From Mimachlamys varia (Eukaryota > Mollusca > Bivalvia > Pectinida > Pectinidae): a DNA stretch of 64,000 nt. The stretch is taken from the NCBI GenBank assembly GCA_947623455.1, contig OX392529.1:51293186-51357185 (forward strand). The letters are read 5' to 3'. This document shows, one piece after another, positions 25,660-38,800 of this stretch. The position numbers and the translations under genes are program-made. Position 1 is the stretch's first letter, and every line of letters begins with the position of its first letter. The notes under the pieces are model-generated. The model did not search any database, had not been told where the DNA came from, and saw only the letters and a program-made list of their open reading frames with translations.

Positions 25660-25940
25660 CAAATAGGATATTGGTCGCCTTCTAGCTTCGAGCTACAGGG
25701 AATTTCCCTCAGTGAGGAGCAACGTCACCTATAAGGAACCTGAAGATCGAGGGTTTGATCCCCAGTGGAAGCACGCTATTTCTTTTTCCTGCTACAGATA
25801 TAAATTACATGTATATATAATAGAATAGGAACAAACACGTTGACCTGTCGAATGCCCTGGACCAGGAATCGAACCCCGGTCTCCAGCGTGATATTAATCT
25901 ACGACTACCAACTAGGCCAAAGAATTAAGCATGCTCCATC
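25660..25940. repeat. Two tRNA-like SINE relics
   Basis: Plus strand: 'agctacagggaatttccctc' with B box 'gagggtttgatccccagtgg' (about 25690-25770), similar to the copies at 31.4 and 31.7 kb. Minus strand: B box 'ccggggttcgattcctgg' with an A-box-like 'ttggcctagttggtagtcgt' (about 25855-25920). Confidence 0.5.
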
Positions 25941-28900
25941 AGGTGAGTCAGACAGAGGCCTATCTAACACTATATGTACAAGCTACACAGACAGGCTCCT
26001 TTTACACTTGTGTTAATGAACAATCTTTCTTAACCTGAGGTAAAACTTAGTTTAACACTGATAGTGTGTAAACACCATTAACAGTCTAGAAACTCCATTT
26101 ATGTCAATTATTGTTTTAAGCTCTGGGGGCGATTTTTGTGAGTGAGGCTGTGACTTAAATATTCTGTTTGTTAACGACTGTATTCCTCAGTATGAGTGAA
26201 TTTTTGATAAAATGTATAATAATTCATACTTTACCTTTTACAGCACCGGTAAGTATAATATTTTAGATCTTAAGCCAGTTATTTTACTAAAGTTTTCATT
26301 TTCTGAACACTTTAAAGGCCCAGTATATGTATATACGTAACTTTCGGCAAAACTTGAAGCGAAAATCAAGCCTAATAACTTATTATATTTATAGCTTTAG
26401 TTCAGATTAACTGATATCAGCAATAATCAAGATAAATCCTTGTGCGGTTACCGGTACAGCAGCAGTTGAAACTCGGTATTTGTAAACACGCGTCCATATT
26501 GAACTGTCTTCTAACTTCGAGTTGTTGTTGAAATGGGCCACACCTGAATTATTATTAATTCTTTGGATTATTTATCTTTGAAATACCTTTATGAACAAAT
26601 ACATAAAAACAGAAAAGCATTGGAAAAACATGACTACAGGGAGAAGAATAAAGAGTCAGTCTGCTCCATTCAGGTATCATGCAGATAAAACATGTTCCTA
26701 ATTGTGTGAGGCTATAAGGCTATAGCTATCTAGCCAGTTGGCCTTTCAGGTGCCTGGTGAGCGCAAATTGAGTTAGCTTTATGTGGCCTCTCGTAGCTTT
26801 AAGTTTTCTTTTTTGCATATGAACACCATTTGTATAATTGTAAACATTTGTTTGAGAATTTTTCATCAATAACATGTTAAACATGTTATATTTTTCACAC
26901 ATTTTCAAGAAGTTTATCATGCAGTAATGAGAACCCGTATTTAATCATTTAAATATCCATGTTATATACATTTGACCAAATAATATGTTTCATTTTTCAC
27001 AAATTTTCATGAAGTTTATCTGGCAGAAGTGAAAACCTGTGTAAATATATATCAAAAACATTTTTTACATAAAGAAATACATATATATACCCTATTTGAC
27101 CTGATAAGCACACTGTTCCCTTACAAAAACACGAAAAGGGGTGTGCTTATTGATAAAAATCATGTAGAGGGGATGTTTCCATGTGAATCTGGATTGAATT
27201 TTTTTTTATTTTTTTCGTTTCCTTGGAACAAAGTCTTTCATTAAAAGTCTGAAGATTGTTATTGGCTGGAAAGTGTAGTAATGAACATTTTTAATTAGTT
27301 TTAATTAGCGCATCCATCCTCTTTCCTTAAACAAAGGTTTGAGTGCATCGGCAAGTGATATATGACCCAATACATTTTCATGTCTGGTCGGTGAATTTTT
27401 CTTCTTTTGTTACATATGGATTTCACCCTAACTTCAACATCTGTGGTTGGTTCATATTCACCATTTTACATATTCTGAAGGTTTCTGGTTTAAATGTTAA
27501 CTTGATCTTTAGAAAAAAATGAATAAATGTAAAAAATAAGGTAGCTAAATAATCTCCTTAAGTTACAGAGTGACACTTCTCCACTGTTAAATCTAAAATA
27601 GTCATGCTGGCATCCAACATCTGTGCCGAAAACTGTTGGCAATTATCTCAGTATAAATGTCTAGACTGAAAATAAACAAGATGAAGCAATCTTGCCGAGG
27701 GACAAAATGTGAGGACAAATTCACTGCAACCTTAAATCGGTTCAATAATTCACAGCCAATCTTCCTCTAGTTATTCAATATATTCTCAGGTGGAACGTAA
27801 ATGTCAGTCTCGGGAGAGCAGGCCTACAGCGCCCCCTTGCTCCCAGTGTGCGCAATTTGGTCAGGAGGGCAAGCCCTCAAATATGACCTCCGATGTGGAC
27901 TAAAACCTTGTGTGGCGATTTTTGGACTTTGGTAAATGAGTCAGGCCAGCTGCTTAGCAATTGTGTAATGTAAAATAATGTTCACCTTAAATCTAATTCT
28001 CATTTTTTTTTTTTTGGTAAAGGAATGGAATTGAAAAAGCCATTTAAAGGTTGTGTATCATCGAATCAGTTTTTATCCGTCAAATTGAAGGCATTTCGAA
28101 GTTGAACTCATGTACAATGCAGCCACGCAAATTTTCCTGACAGACTGAACAATCTTTGGTTTCGTTCATTTACATGTAAATAACACTTATGTAGCAATAT
28201 TTTTTGGGACTCCATATCTTTCTCTAGGTTACAAGAATATATAATTAACTTAAAGCCACAGCCAGACTCCAAAAGCACCTCAAATTCCATAAGCCTGAAA
28301 AGAAATTTCAAATTAGGAAAAAAGATGTATGGCTTTAGGTTTTTCAACTCTGGAATTCGCACTGTATGTTACAAACACTCACGATAGAAAAATCACCCAT
28401 ATACATTCTCAGCACCAGTGATTTTATATAGGAAACTGACACTTTATCAATAAAGAAATGGCAGCTTATATCTTAGAACTCAATTTCAAAAATATATGCT
28501 GCATCAGCATGTCTGCAGTGTACGTACGCGAGCCATTAACTTTTGATACCCTGGTAATATATAATTACATACTGTTGGTTGATCAGATTATCATTCTCAT
28601 AAAACAGAAGTTTGTTGATACTGACAATAAAAGTTTGAATATGATAGACATCATCATAAAAAAAAATCTGAATTTTATCAATGTTTGTCAAAATTGTTTC
28701 ATAAATTTTCAACTTTGTAATTTAAAACTTCATAAAACCAGACAGGAGTCTCCAAAGATGAATCATGATTAGAAATTTTTGTTTTAGAAGCACATGACAG
28801 GCATACTTAAAGCATGATCATAGAATTTTCAGAACATCACAGAGTGCTTTTGTTGTGATCAGTTGTCGTCAGAAATATGCAAAAAATATCAATTTTCTGT

Positions 28901-29030
28901 CAAGCAATCTTTAATATGCTGACACAATCTTAATGAAGCGGATATTTTATGAAAATGATTTAACTTCAATCCCAAGCCAATCTACAAGTTAAACCTTTGA
29001 TATATAAGAGACTGCTTATGGGGATATTAA
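25941..29030. other. AT-rich stretch, no supported gene
   Basis: A segment around 26885-26935 ('tttttcacacattttcaaga agtttatc') recurs at about 26985-27035 (offset about 99 bp). 104- and 84-codon frames at 28.1-28.8 kb show no splice pair or family signal. Confidence 0.4.
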
Positions 29031-29430
29031 AAGTGGTCTCTTAACACAGGTGGTCTCTTAACACAGGTGGTCTCTTAACACAGGTGGTCTCTTAACATAG
29101 GTTGTCTCTTAACACAGGTGGTCTCTTAACACAGGTGGTCTCTTAACAGATGGTCTCTTACACAACTGGTCTCTTATCATACATGAGAGCTCTTAATATT
29201 GATCTATGCTAAGATGGTCTCTTGACACAAGTGGTCTTTAAACACAGGTAGTTTCTTAATTAACACAGATTATTTCTTAAAACAGGTGATCTCTTGTCTC
29301 TTATAGCCTACGTGACCTCTTAGCACATGTGGTCTTTTAATACAGGTGGTTTCTTTACACAGGTAGTTTGATAACATAGGTGGTCTCTTAACACAGGTGG
29401 TCTTTAACACAGGTGATTTCTAACACAGGT
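29031..29430. repeat. 17-bp tandem repeat
   Basis: The unit 'ggtggtctcttaacaca' is near-perfect at 29031-29150 and degenerates to the right. Confidence 0.9.
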
Positions 29431-30306
29431 TACATTCTCAAATTGAGATCATGCATGCAGGTTGTATCATTCATCATGATTTTCAGCTGTGGAAATGGCT
29501 ATAAAATCAAAAATATTTTCTATACTTAGTAGTAACAAAGATATTGTTTATTCATTTGTATATATGTGTGTATATATCATTATAGAATAACTGTCTAATG
29601 TCTATAAATGTACAGATGATAACTGAACCAGGTAAAGATAATTAAGGAATGTGTTTCAGAAATCAAGTCGGATCATTATTGGTTAATTCTAGCTTATAAT
29701 GGCCCCCTACAATACAGGTACCACAGGTAATGGGCTTTGTGAGATAGAAATCAGACCTGACGGATAAAATAGCATGGCATATTGATTAAACACAGGATGA
29801 GGGCATTTAAAACTAGACCAAGGTTGAATTCTTCCTAACAAATCTGGAAGATATACATTTGTATGTGTCCAGAAAATATGTCATCATTTCTATCATATGT
29901 ATTAATGGAAATGTATATATACATGTAACCGAATATAAAATGGAAAAACTATATCTGAAACTCACACTGTGGAAGTATCAAATTCTCATTACTATATTAA
30001 ACAGTTTTGTAAATGTAAAAATTGAGACTCAATGTCATTCTTGTGTCAGTTTCAAATTCTTCACTACATTACACTTGAAATGACACCATCATTCAAAACA
30101 AATTTCGTGAATGTTGTCATGTTATTGCTTTCAATCATTCCTGGCAGAAATATTAAACCAAATGACTCTATAAGCATATGAATTTCTGTTGATTTTAATG
30201 ACAAAAATGGAACAACTGACCTTATAAGGTCTAACTCCTGAGCACAAAGTGGAACTCTCCCAATAAAAAGGTAGGAAAAGCTCAGAGGTGAATGAGTTTA
30301 CGGTAT
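29431..30306. other. Non-coding stretch
   Basis: A possible relic of the fold-back family ends at about 30300 ('cagaggtgaatgagttta'). No gene is supported. Confidence 0.35.
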
Positions 30307-30553
30307 ATATACTGTAAGAGTGAATTTTTTCGCGGTGTGAAAATTTTCGCTTATATTACTGGCATTAAATTATCATGAATATATCCACACCCGAAAATAT
30401 TTAACACTACTTAACTCTACAATGTATAATGGTATCATAGCACACAGTGCATTAACGCATGAATGCAGCACAAATATTTCCACATCGCGAATAGTTTGGA
30501 GGCAGACTAAGCAAAAAATTCCATGTGCAAATATTTCAGCTTTAACAGTATAT
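30307..30553. mobile_element. MITE with 'atatactgt' ends
   Basis: Left 'atatactgtaagagtgaatt' pairs loosely with the complement of the right end, 'atatactgttaaagctgaaa'. The inside has 'ttcgcggtgtgaaaattttc' and 'atttccacatcgcgaa', a further inverted pair. Confidence 0.6.
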
Positions 30554-30828
30554 CGATTCATTTATATGCTGAGTCAAAAGTGAAATATATAAATATTGCT
30601 ACATCGTTCCTATCTCTCCCTACGGTTCCTGACCCATTATTTATTGTTCAATAACTGACCATTACATGTATGTCACCTTCAAATATCAAGAATCTGTATG
30701 TAATTGGGTCAGACCGCCCAGTACAAATTGCATAACTTCAGGACAATTACATAGGAATCTAACAAGCTATAATTACCAGGTATGGGTTTATTACCAGATA
30801 ATTACATTATATTGTATCTGCAGATGTT

Positions 30829-30915
30829 TAAATCATTCACCTCTGAAAACTAATCTGGACTGTTCCAATTCAAAGGTTGGAATAGTTCATTATGAAACTT
30901 CATGGGTGAAAGATT
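30829..30915 (-). mobile_element. 87-bp fold-back element
   Basis: 'aaatcattcacctctgaaaa', 'ctgttccaattcaaaggttg', 'gaatagttcattatgaaact', 'tcatgggtgaaagatt': inverted orientation, outer ends partly decayed. Confidence 0.75.
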
Positions 30916-31064
30916 TACCGCAGTTGAATATCTCAAATACAAAATCCTATCTTGATTTTTTTTTTTCAATAACAGATTGAATTCAACAAAACTTGAACAC
31001 TATAAATATCTTGATTTCTAAGTTCTCCAAATTTTCATTTATACCAGCTATTATTGATATATTT

Positions 31065-31342
31065 GGTCCGTGTTGGCTGAGTGGTTAAGGTTTCCCGACA
31101 TCCTGCCATTTAATGCCCGCCACCTCTGGGTTGCAAGATCAAAACCCACACGAGGCTGAGTTGCCACCAGGTACTGACCATAGGTTGGTGGTTTTTCATC
31201 GGGTACTTCGGCTTTCCTCCACATCATGTGGAGGAAAGCCAGAGTACCCGATAAATACCACCCACTTGTGATATCCAAAACCTTTTTAAATGATAGCCTA
31301 GTTGTTAATAGGGCGTAAAACAAAAATAAACCAAACCAAACT
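31065..31342 (+). mobile_element. SINE family 1 copy with internal fold-back
   Basis: The A-box region 'gttggctgagtggttaaggt', B-like 'gggttgcaagatcaaaaccc', central block and tail 'aataaaccaaaccaaac' are present. The central block is interrupted by a palindrome: 31201-31224 and 31226-31249 are complementary at 22 of 24 positions around one base, and weaker pairing extends outward. A 90-codon minus frame across it is an artefact. Confidence 0.8.
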
Positions 31343-31404
31343 ATTATTAATCTTGTCCCTCCTATGCAACTCTAATACTATGTTACACTAAACTCTATCA
31401 TGCA

Positions 31405-31970
31405 TTTGTAGAAGTTGAGCGTACAGGTCACCTTAGCATGCTAGTGGGAATTTCCCTTAAGTCAAGCGGTAGGGTGTCTGACTAGAGACCAAAGGGTCAC
31501 TCAAGTTTGAACCCCAGTGAGACAGATATGTTTTTCAATTACATGTACATGTACTCCTGACTATTAAAGATTTGGTGCCATTTACCACACCAAGGTAGAA
31601 ACTTTAGAGAATTCTTGGGTTGTAGACTTTGTGAAGGACGGAGTAGTGTAGAAGTTGAGAGTACAGGGCACCTTACCAGCCTTGGCTTGTGAGAATTTTC
31701 CTTTAGTCAAGTGGTTAAATAAGGGTGTCTGACTAAGAGACCAAAGGGTCACTAGTTTGAACCCCGGTGGGGGCAGACTTGTTTTTCATAACTAATTCCA
31801 AATATGTATAGATTTTATGCTATTGACCACTACAAGGGTAAAAACTAAAGGAGATTGATATGCTTCCTTGAAGATATTGAAACCTGATCATGAGTTGTTA
31901 TTGTCTTGGGTCGAAGGAGGGTCACTGGTTCGAACCCCAGTGGGGGCAGATTTGTTTTTTCATCACTAAC
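31405..31970 (+). repeat. Tandem tRNA-like SINE copies (family 3)
   Basis: 'gtagaagttgagcgtacagg' ... 'gaatttcccttaagtcaagc' ... B box 'gtttgaaccccagtgaga' (about 31410-31540) is repeated at about 31648-31790 ('gtttgaaccccggtgggg'). A third B-box half at about 31921 reads 'ggttcgaaccccagtggggg'. Each is followed by 'gcaga.ttgtttttca'. None makes a clean cloverleaf. Confidence 0.65.
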
Positions 31971-32049
31971 CTTCCTGTTACACATTGATCTTGATGTGTC
32001 CGATATGATCTACGCTCTGTGGTCAAACTGCTAGTGACGCGGAATTGGA

Positions 32050-32300
32050 CTGCATCGATTGTCGGCAACCAGAGCCTGAATGGTCGAGCATCTGTCTAGA
32101 GTTTAAAAGTTCCCAGTTTGAACCCCTAGATGTCTGGCCATGCATTTTTTCTCTTCTGTTACACCAGTGCTTACATGTGACCAACCCTTATTTCAAGTAT
32201 TTGGTATATGCATGGCAAAGGGATACCCAAACTTGGGTTTTAAATAGTTGTCTTTAAGGGCGAAGACTTACAAAGATTAGAGAAAAATGTAGTGGAACTG
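32050..32300 (+). mobile_element. tRNA-derived SINE, family 2
   Basis: 'tggtcgagcatctgtctaga' then 'cagtttgaacccctagatgt', 'ctggccatgcatttttt', then the tail 'acccaaacttgggttttaaa' and 'gggcgaagacttacaaaga'. It matches 48036-48540 in order. Confidence 0.65.
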
Positions 32301-32317
32301 GACTGACATGTCAAATC

Positions 32318-32410
32318 ATTGGCAACCATGCCAACGGCTCAACTGGTTAAGGGCCTATCTTAAAGTTTGGAAGGTCCCTGAGGTTCATACCCTGGTCCGG
32401 CCGTTGATTC
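32318..32410 (+). repeat. SINE family 2 head fragment
   Basis: 'ggctcaactggttaagggcc' (A-box-like) and 'ctgaggttcataccctggtc' (B-box-like) followed by 'cggccgttgattcata'. No tail is seen. Confidence 0.5.
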
Positions 32411-32624
32411 ATATCACAATAATGCAATACTCAGTGAAAACTTTTTGATATTTTTTGTTTTCAAAATAAAGCTTAGACTAGCAGAATTTAAAAAAAAAAA
32501 TATCTGCAATTGGGCTTGAAATACAAACTTAATAAATGAAATGTTCACATTTTGTCTAGCTTTATTGGTACACTTAGTATTGGGCAAATAAAAAAAACAC
32601 AGTTGTGTAACAGGAGTGAATAAA

Positions 32625-32745
32625 AAAGAATGGCCAGAACAGGGTGCCCCCTCCCGGCAGGACCATCTGAATTCTTAATGTACACTAGTACTCAACTAAT
32701 TGAGCTATCTGCGGTCACCAACGATTGACACAGTCTAGATCCGCT
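32625..32745 (-). repeat. SINE family 2 head, minus strand
   Basis: The minus strand reads 'ggtgaccgcagatagctcaa' 'ttagttgagtactag' then 'cctgccgggagggggcac' and 'tgttctggccattc'. The A box is recognisable and the B box decayed. Confidence 0.5.
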
Positions 32746-32839
32746 ACATTCCTGAGGCTCCCTTCCTTTAAGATTTTGACCCCGAAGACACACATCAGAC
32801 CCTATCCCACCTTCTGTGGGTATATTTCGTTGGGCGCCA

Positions 32840-32990
32840 AATGTAACAACTGAAAGAGGAAAAATGCACGTCCAGACCGGGGTATGTCGGAACTGGGACC
32901 TTTCGAATTCTAGATGGATGTTCAACCAATTGAGCTATCTGGTCGCCAATGATCAACCCAGTCTAAATCTGCTACAAAAGTACCAGGCCT
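32840..32990 (-). repeat. SINE family 2 copy, minus strand
   Basis: The minus strand reads 'gcgaccagatagctcaattg' 'gttgaacatccatctagaat' then 'gtcccagttccgacatacc' and 'ccggtctggacgtgcatttt'. The A box is good, the B box altered. Overlapping 60-77-codon frames are artefacts. Confidence 0.55.
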
Positions 32991-32999
32991 CGGACTGAT

Positions 33000-33834
33000 A
33001 TTGTAGGTTATTATATATAATGATCTCCTTATTAGCACTGACCAATGATTACTTGACAGTTATGACCGAAACTGTCATGGCCTCTACAGGAGTAAATTTG
33101 TCAGGACAGTACTCAGCATTAATTTTTCATAGCACTGCTGCCAGACTTGACACTGAGGAAAGTCGAACCCAGACAATAATCTATTAGAATTAGCTGTATA
33201 CGGTATATAGCAATACTGGATCGTTAAGGTATATACACCCAAGAAACAGCAATTCAGCTATAGTGTACAAGTCTTAATAGACACTTTTAACAAATGTTCG
33301 TATTGTAGTTGAACTAGAAACTGTCCTTTAATAGCTAATATAACTTGGCAATTCTGGAAAATTAAATTAAATGATCAGGAGTACGTTTTACAAATTCTGA
33401 ATAAATTAACCAAGAGTTACCCTGAAGGATGGGACTGTCCAATAAATAGTTCACCCTTTATAAATGAAACAACAATGTAAACTCGCTATGATCATAATAA
33501 AAAGATTTCTTAGCAGTGTCAAATTGCTTATTTCAGCCTTGAAGCTAATTATTTTGTCAGTTCTGGCAGTTATGTACGCATGTTGAGCTTAGGGAAGCTG
33601 GGAGCTGTATACAAGTGAATTGGGGTTTGTTTATATTCCCTTCACAATCTACAACCATCACAATAACATTATGAACTTGTATGAATTAATTTGTACATAC
33701 AACATATACCAATGTTAACAAGCAGTATATAAGTATTCATTATGCCAAATGCAAGTATCAATGATGCTTAATGATGAGACTTTCAAAGACTTATATCTCA
33801 GCACAACAGACTGAGACATATATTATTTTGCGGG
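33000..33834. other. Non-coding stretch
   Basis: Nothing is recognised apart from ordinary AT-rich DNA. Confidence 0.35.
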
Positions 33835-33861
33835 GTGGGGGGGGGGGGGGGAGGAGGCGGA
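33832..33861 (+). repeat. G-run with quadruplex potential
   Basis: Four Gs, a T, then about fifteen Gs followed by 'aggaggcgg'. Long homopolymers are error-prone in assemblies, so the length is uncertain. Confidence 0.8.
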
Positions 33862-33869
33862 CCTCGTAT

Positions 33870-34660
33870 GCCCCAATATATCCTTAAAGCCTTCTACCAG
33901 GTTGTTTCAAAGCTCAAATATTTCCTAAAGTACCAAAGCTATTGTTCCAACAATGAAATTCTCTTACCACATGACTCTATTATTAATGATCTAAAGTTCC
34001 TTACCATAGATGTTTCCAAGATTTCAACACTAAAACATGTTCTGCCATACATATTACCCAGATTTCAATGCTCAGTCAAATTACTTCCTTAAGAAGTTTC
34101 AATCAAATTTTTAAGCTCAATATCCCATACAGCATAGATGTAATTCACCAATTTAGACTCAAAGCTTAAATATCCTGCAACCCCAGATTTGGGGTTTCAA
34201 ATGCTCCAATGTCCCTTAATTACCAATTTCAATGTGAGAAAAAAAAATATATAAAGATATCAATGCCTTAAATCTCAGAGATGTTCAAATTTCCTCCAAC
34301 TATAGACTCGCCTGATGCTCAAATATTCCTAAATGTCTGACAAATATTCCCCAACTATAGATTCAGGTGTTTCAAATGCTCCCCTGTCCCTTAAATACCA
34401 TTTTCAATCTCCAAATATTCCCTTTCTAGACTGACACAAGTATCAAAGCCTAAAATCACAGAGGCACAAAATATCCCCCAACTATATAGACTCAGGTGTT
34501 TCAAATGCTCCCCTTTCCCTTAAATACCATTTTCAATCTCCAAATATTCCCTTTCTAGACTGAAACAAGTATCAAAGCCTAAAATCACAGAGACCCTCAA
34601 ATATCCCCCTACTACGCATGGACTCACCCGTTATCAAATATCTTTAAATGTCCGACATGC
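33870..34660. repeat. Degenerate tandem repeat, about 129 bp
   Basis: 'caggtgtttcaaatgctccc' starts at 34364 and 34493, with 'ctagactgacacaagtatca' and 'aaagcctaaaatcacagag' between. Older copies to the left keep only 'tttcaa.gctc.aat.ttcc'. It is non-coding. Confidence 0.65.
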
Positions 34661-35894
34661 ACTCTTATCCGTATCACACACAAATATCTTCTAACCGCAT
34701 AGACGTACTATGTTTACTAATTCGTTGACCAGGTATATGACCTCTCTAACTATATATAGCCCCTAGCTAGCTGCCATAAAAACTTATTTAATATACATTA
34801 TGTATAGCTACATGTACCAAAACATGGAGTCCCAGGTGTATTTTCTGTAATTAACATATTTATAAAACTCCCCAAAGCTTTTCTTGACTGACACATGTAC
34901 AATACACTTATGAGTCTTTTATAGATACGATCAATACAGGTCGTAGTTATCTCCCCTTGAGTATCCCTGTTAAGGCCCACAACAATTATATTCTGTACAC
35001 AACGACGATGCATTAACTCCCAATCAGCTCCGACCCCTACTTTGACATCAGATACACATTCAGTTTCTCTAACGTCAGATAATTTATCCTGGACAATCAA
35101 TAAAAATATCACCAGGACCGAAGAGAAACTGGAGAAAAGACCCAAATTACATATTCAAATATTGATGATTGCGATTTAGACAATGTTTCCCCATCAATAT
35201 TTTATTACCACTATTATACATTGTGTTTGACAATGTCAGCCATTTTATTGATCTGCATATTTCATCTCCGTCGCTGATCGTACTTTTGATCCGCAATCCG
35301 TTGTTGCTCCCGACTACGAATCAGGACAACACATTTTCTGGTCTTACCTGGTTTTATCTTACCTGCTTCCATAGTTGGTAATTACTCTGGTCCATATAAG
35401 AACATTACCAGCTAATATGCTCGAGCAAAGATAAATTGTAATTTGATGATGGAATTATGTGATCGACTTAAGAACGAATAATTTGAAACATGGTTTCGCT
35501 GCTTTTTATCAAGTAGGCTTTGAATAGATTCACCATGTTACAAGTCAAGTTTCGATCAGCATGCAAATTAAGTATTCTTTACCGAAAAAACATCATGACG
35601 AATGGGTAATGCATTTTTTTAACTTGACAACATCAGAACTGAAATATTCCAACCATTTACATATCATTTGAAAGCAATGAATAAAACATAAATGCATTTG
35701 AATCGAATTACAGAAATGTCTTCAAAATCTTTGAAGTGTTTAATAATTTGCATCCTTTGATGTGATTTACCAACAACACTGAAAATAATTCACAGCTTAT
35801 TTTTATTTTTCATTTAAAAAAATAATCTAGAAACCAATTTTTAAGGTTAGCTAATTAATTTTTGAAGCCTTTTCAATTTTTTGATGCTTTTGAG
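34661..35894. other. Unassigned stretch with a 115-codon minus frame
   Basis: Minus 35145-34798 is open for 115 codons with a hydrophobic start (SSFSSVLVIFLLIV) and an AG preceded by 'gggtcttttctcc', but no ATG near its beginning and no clear donor. It also contains 'aaggggagataact', a motif I associate with mollusc repeats. On the minus strand near 35390-35360 a short ATG frame (MDQSNYQLWKQ) ends at a good donor, AAGCAG|GTAAGA. Neither is called as a gene. Confidence 0.3.
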
Positions 35895-38800
35895 ATACAG
35901 TAGAGCTTCATTATCTCAATCTCGTGTAACTCGTAGACTCTTTATGTTATCTTGATCTCATGTAACTCGTAGACTCTTTATGTTATCTTGATCTCATGTA
36001 ACTCGTAGACTCTTTATATAATCTCGATCTCGTGTAACTCGTAGACTCGTTATATTATCTTGATCTCGTGTAACTCGTAGACTCGTTATATTATCTCAAT
36101 CTCGTGTAACTCGTAGACTTGTTATATCATCTCGATCTCGTGTAACTCGTAGACTCTTTATATTATCTCGATCTCGTGTAACTCGTAGACTCGTTATATT
36201 ATCTTGATCTCGTGTAACTCGTAGACTCGTTATATTATCTCGATCTCGTGTAACTGGTAGACTCGTTATATTATCTCGATCCCGTGTAACTGGTAGACTC
36301 GTTATATTATCTCGATCTCGTGTAACTGGTAGACTCGTTATATTATCTCGATCTCGTGTAACTCGTAGACTCGTTATATTATCACGATCTCGTGTAACTC
36401 GTAGACTCGTTATATTATCTCGATCTCGTGTAACTCGTAGACTCGTTATATTATCTCGATCTCGTGTAACTCGTAGACTCGTTATATTATCTCGATCTCG
36501 TGTAACTGGTAGACTCGTTATATTATCTCGAACTCGTGTAACTCTTAGACTGGTTATATTATCTCGATCTCATGTAACTGGTAGACTCGTTATGTTATCT
36601 CGATCTCGTGTAACTCATAGACTCATTATATTATCTCGATCTTGTGTAACTCGTAGACTCGTTATGTTATCTCGATCTCGTGTAACTGGTAGACTCGTTA
36701 TATTATCTCGATCTCGTGTAACTGGTAGACTCGTTATATTATCTCGATCTCGTGTAACTGGTAGACTCTTTATATTATCTCGATCTCGTGTAACTCGTAG
36801 ACTCGTTATATCATCTCGATCTCTTGTAACTCGTAGACTCTTTATATTATCTCGATCTCGTGAAACTGGTAGACTTTTTATATTATCTCGATCTCGTGTT
36901 ACTGGTAGACTCGTTATATTATCTTGATCTCGTTTAACTCGCAGACTCGTTATATTATCTCGATCTTATGTCAATTGTAGACTCGTTATATTATCTCGAT
37001 CTCATGTTACTCGCAGATTCATTATGTTATTTCGATCTAGTGTAACTGGTAGACTCGTTATGTTATCTAGATCTCGTGTACCTGGTAGACTCGTTATATT
37101 ATCTCGATCTCGTGTAGCTCGTAGACTCCTTATATTATCTTCATCTCGTGTAACTCGTAGACTCATTATATTATCTTGATCTTGTGTAACTGGTAGACTC
37201 GTTATGTTATCTCGATCTCGTGTAACTCGTAGACTCATTATATTATCTTGATCTTGTGTAACTGGTAGACTCGTTATGTTATCTTGATCTCATGTAACCC
37301 GTAGACTCGTTATGTTATCACCATCTCGTGTAACTCGTAGACTCTTTATATTATCTCCATCTCGTGTAACTGGTAGACTCGTTATATTATCTCCATCTCG
37401 TGTAACCGGTAGACTCGTTATGTTATCTCGATCTCATGTAACTCGTAGACTCATTATATTATCTCGATCTCGTGTAACTGGTAGACTCGTTATGTTATCT
37501 CGATCTCGTGTAACCGGTAGACTCGTTATGTTATCTCGATCTCGTGTAACCGGTAGACTCGTTATGTTATCTCAATCTCGTGTAACTGGTAGACTCGTTA
37601 TGTTATCTTGATCTCGTGTAACTCGTAGACTCGTTATATTATCTAGATCTCATGTAACTCGTAGACTTGTTATATCATCTCGATCTCGTGTTACTCGTAG
37701 ACTCGTTATATCATCTCGATCTCGTGTTACTCGTAGACTCGTTATATCATCTCGATCTCTTGTAACTCGTAGACTCGTTATATTATCTTGATCTTGTGTA
37801 ACTGGTAGACTCGTTATATCATCTCGATCTCGTGTTACTCGTAGACTCGTTATATTATCTAGATCTCATGTAACTCATAGACTCAATACAGTATCTCGAT
37901 CTCGTGTAACTGGTAGACTCGTTATATTATCTTGATCTCATGTAACTGGTAGACTCGTTATATTATCTCGATCTTGTGTAACTCGTAGACTCAATATAGT
38001 ATCTCGATCTCGTGTAACTGGTAGACTCGTTATATTATCTCGATCTCGTGTAACTGGTAGACTCGTTATATCATCTCGATCTCGTGTTACTCGTAGACTC
38101 GTTATATTATCTAGATCTCATGTAACTCATAGACTCTTTATATTATCTTGATCTCGTGTAACTCGTAGACTTGTTATATTATCTTGATCTCGTGTAACTC
38201 GTAGACTCGTTATATTATCTCGATCTCGTGTAACTGGTAGACTCGTTATATCATCTCGATCTCGTGTTACTCGTAGACTCGTTATATTATCTAGATCTCA
38301 TGTAACTCATAGACTCAATACAGTATCTCGATCTCGTGTAACTGGTAGACTCGTTATATTATCTCGATCTCGTGTAGCTCGTAGACTCGTTATATTATCT
38401 TCATCTCGTGTAACTCGTAGACTCATTATATTATCTTGATCTTGTGTAACTGGTAGACTCGTTATGTTATCTCGATCTCGTGTAACTCGTAGACTCATTA
38501 TATTATCTTGATCTTGTGTAACTGGTAGACTCGTTATGTTATCTTGATCTCATGTAACCGGTAGACTCGTTATGTTATCACCATCTCGTGTAACTCGTAG
38601 ACTCGTTATATTATCTCCATCTCGTGTAACTGGTAGACTCGTTATATTATCTCCATCTCGTGTAACCGGTAGACTCGTTATGTTATCTCGATCTCATGTA
38701 ACTCGTAGACTCATTATATTATCTCGATCTCGTGTAACTGGTAGACTCATTATGTTATCTCGATCTCGTGTAACCGGTAGACTCGTTATGTTATCTCGAT

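Noticed and set aside
34798..35145. 115-codon minus frame with a hydrophobic beginning
   Set aside because: No initiating ATG near the start and no clear donor; contains a mollusc-type repeat motif. Kept only as a note.
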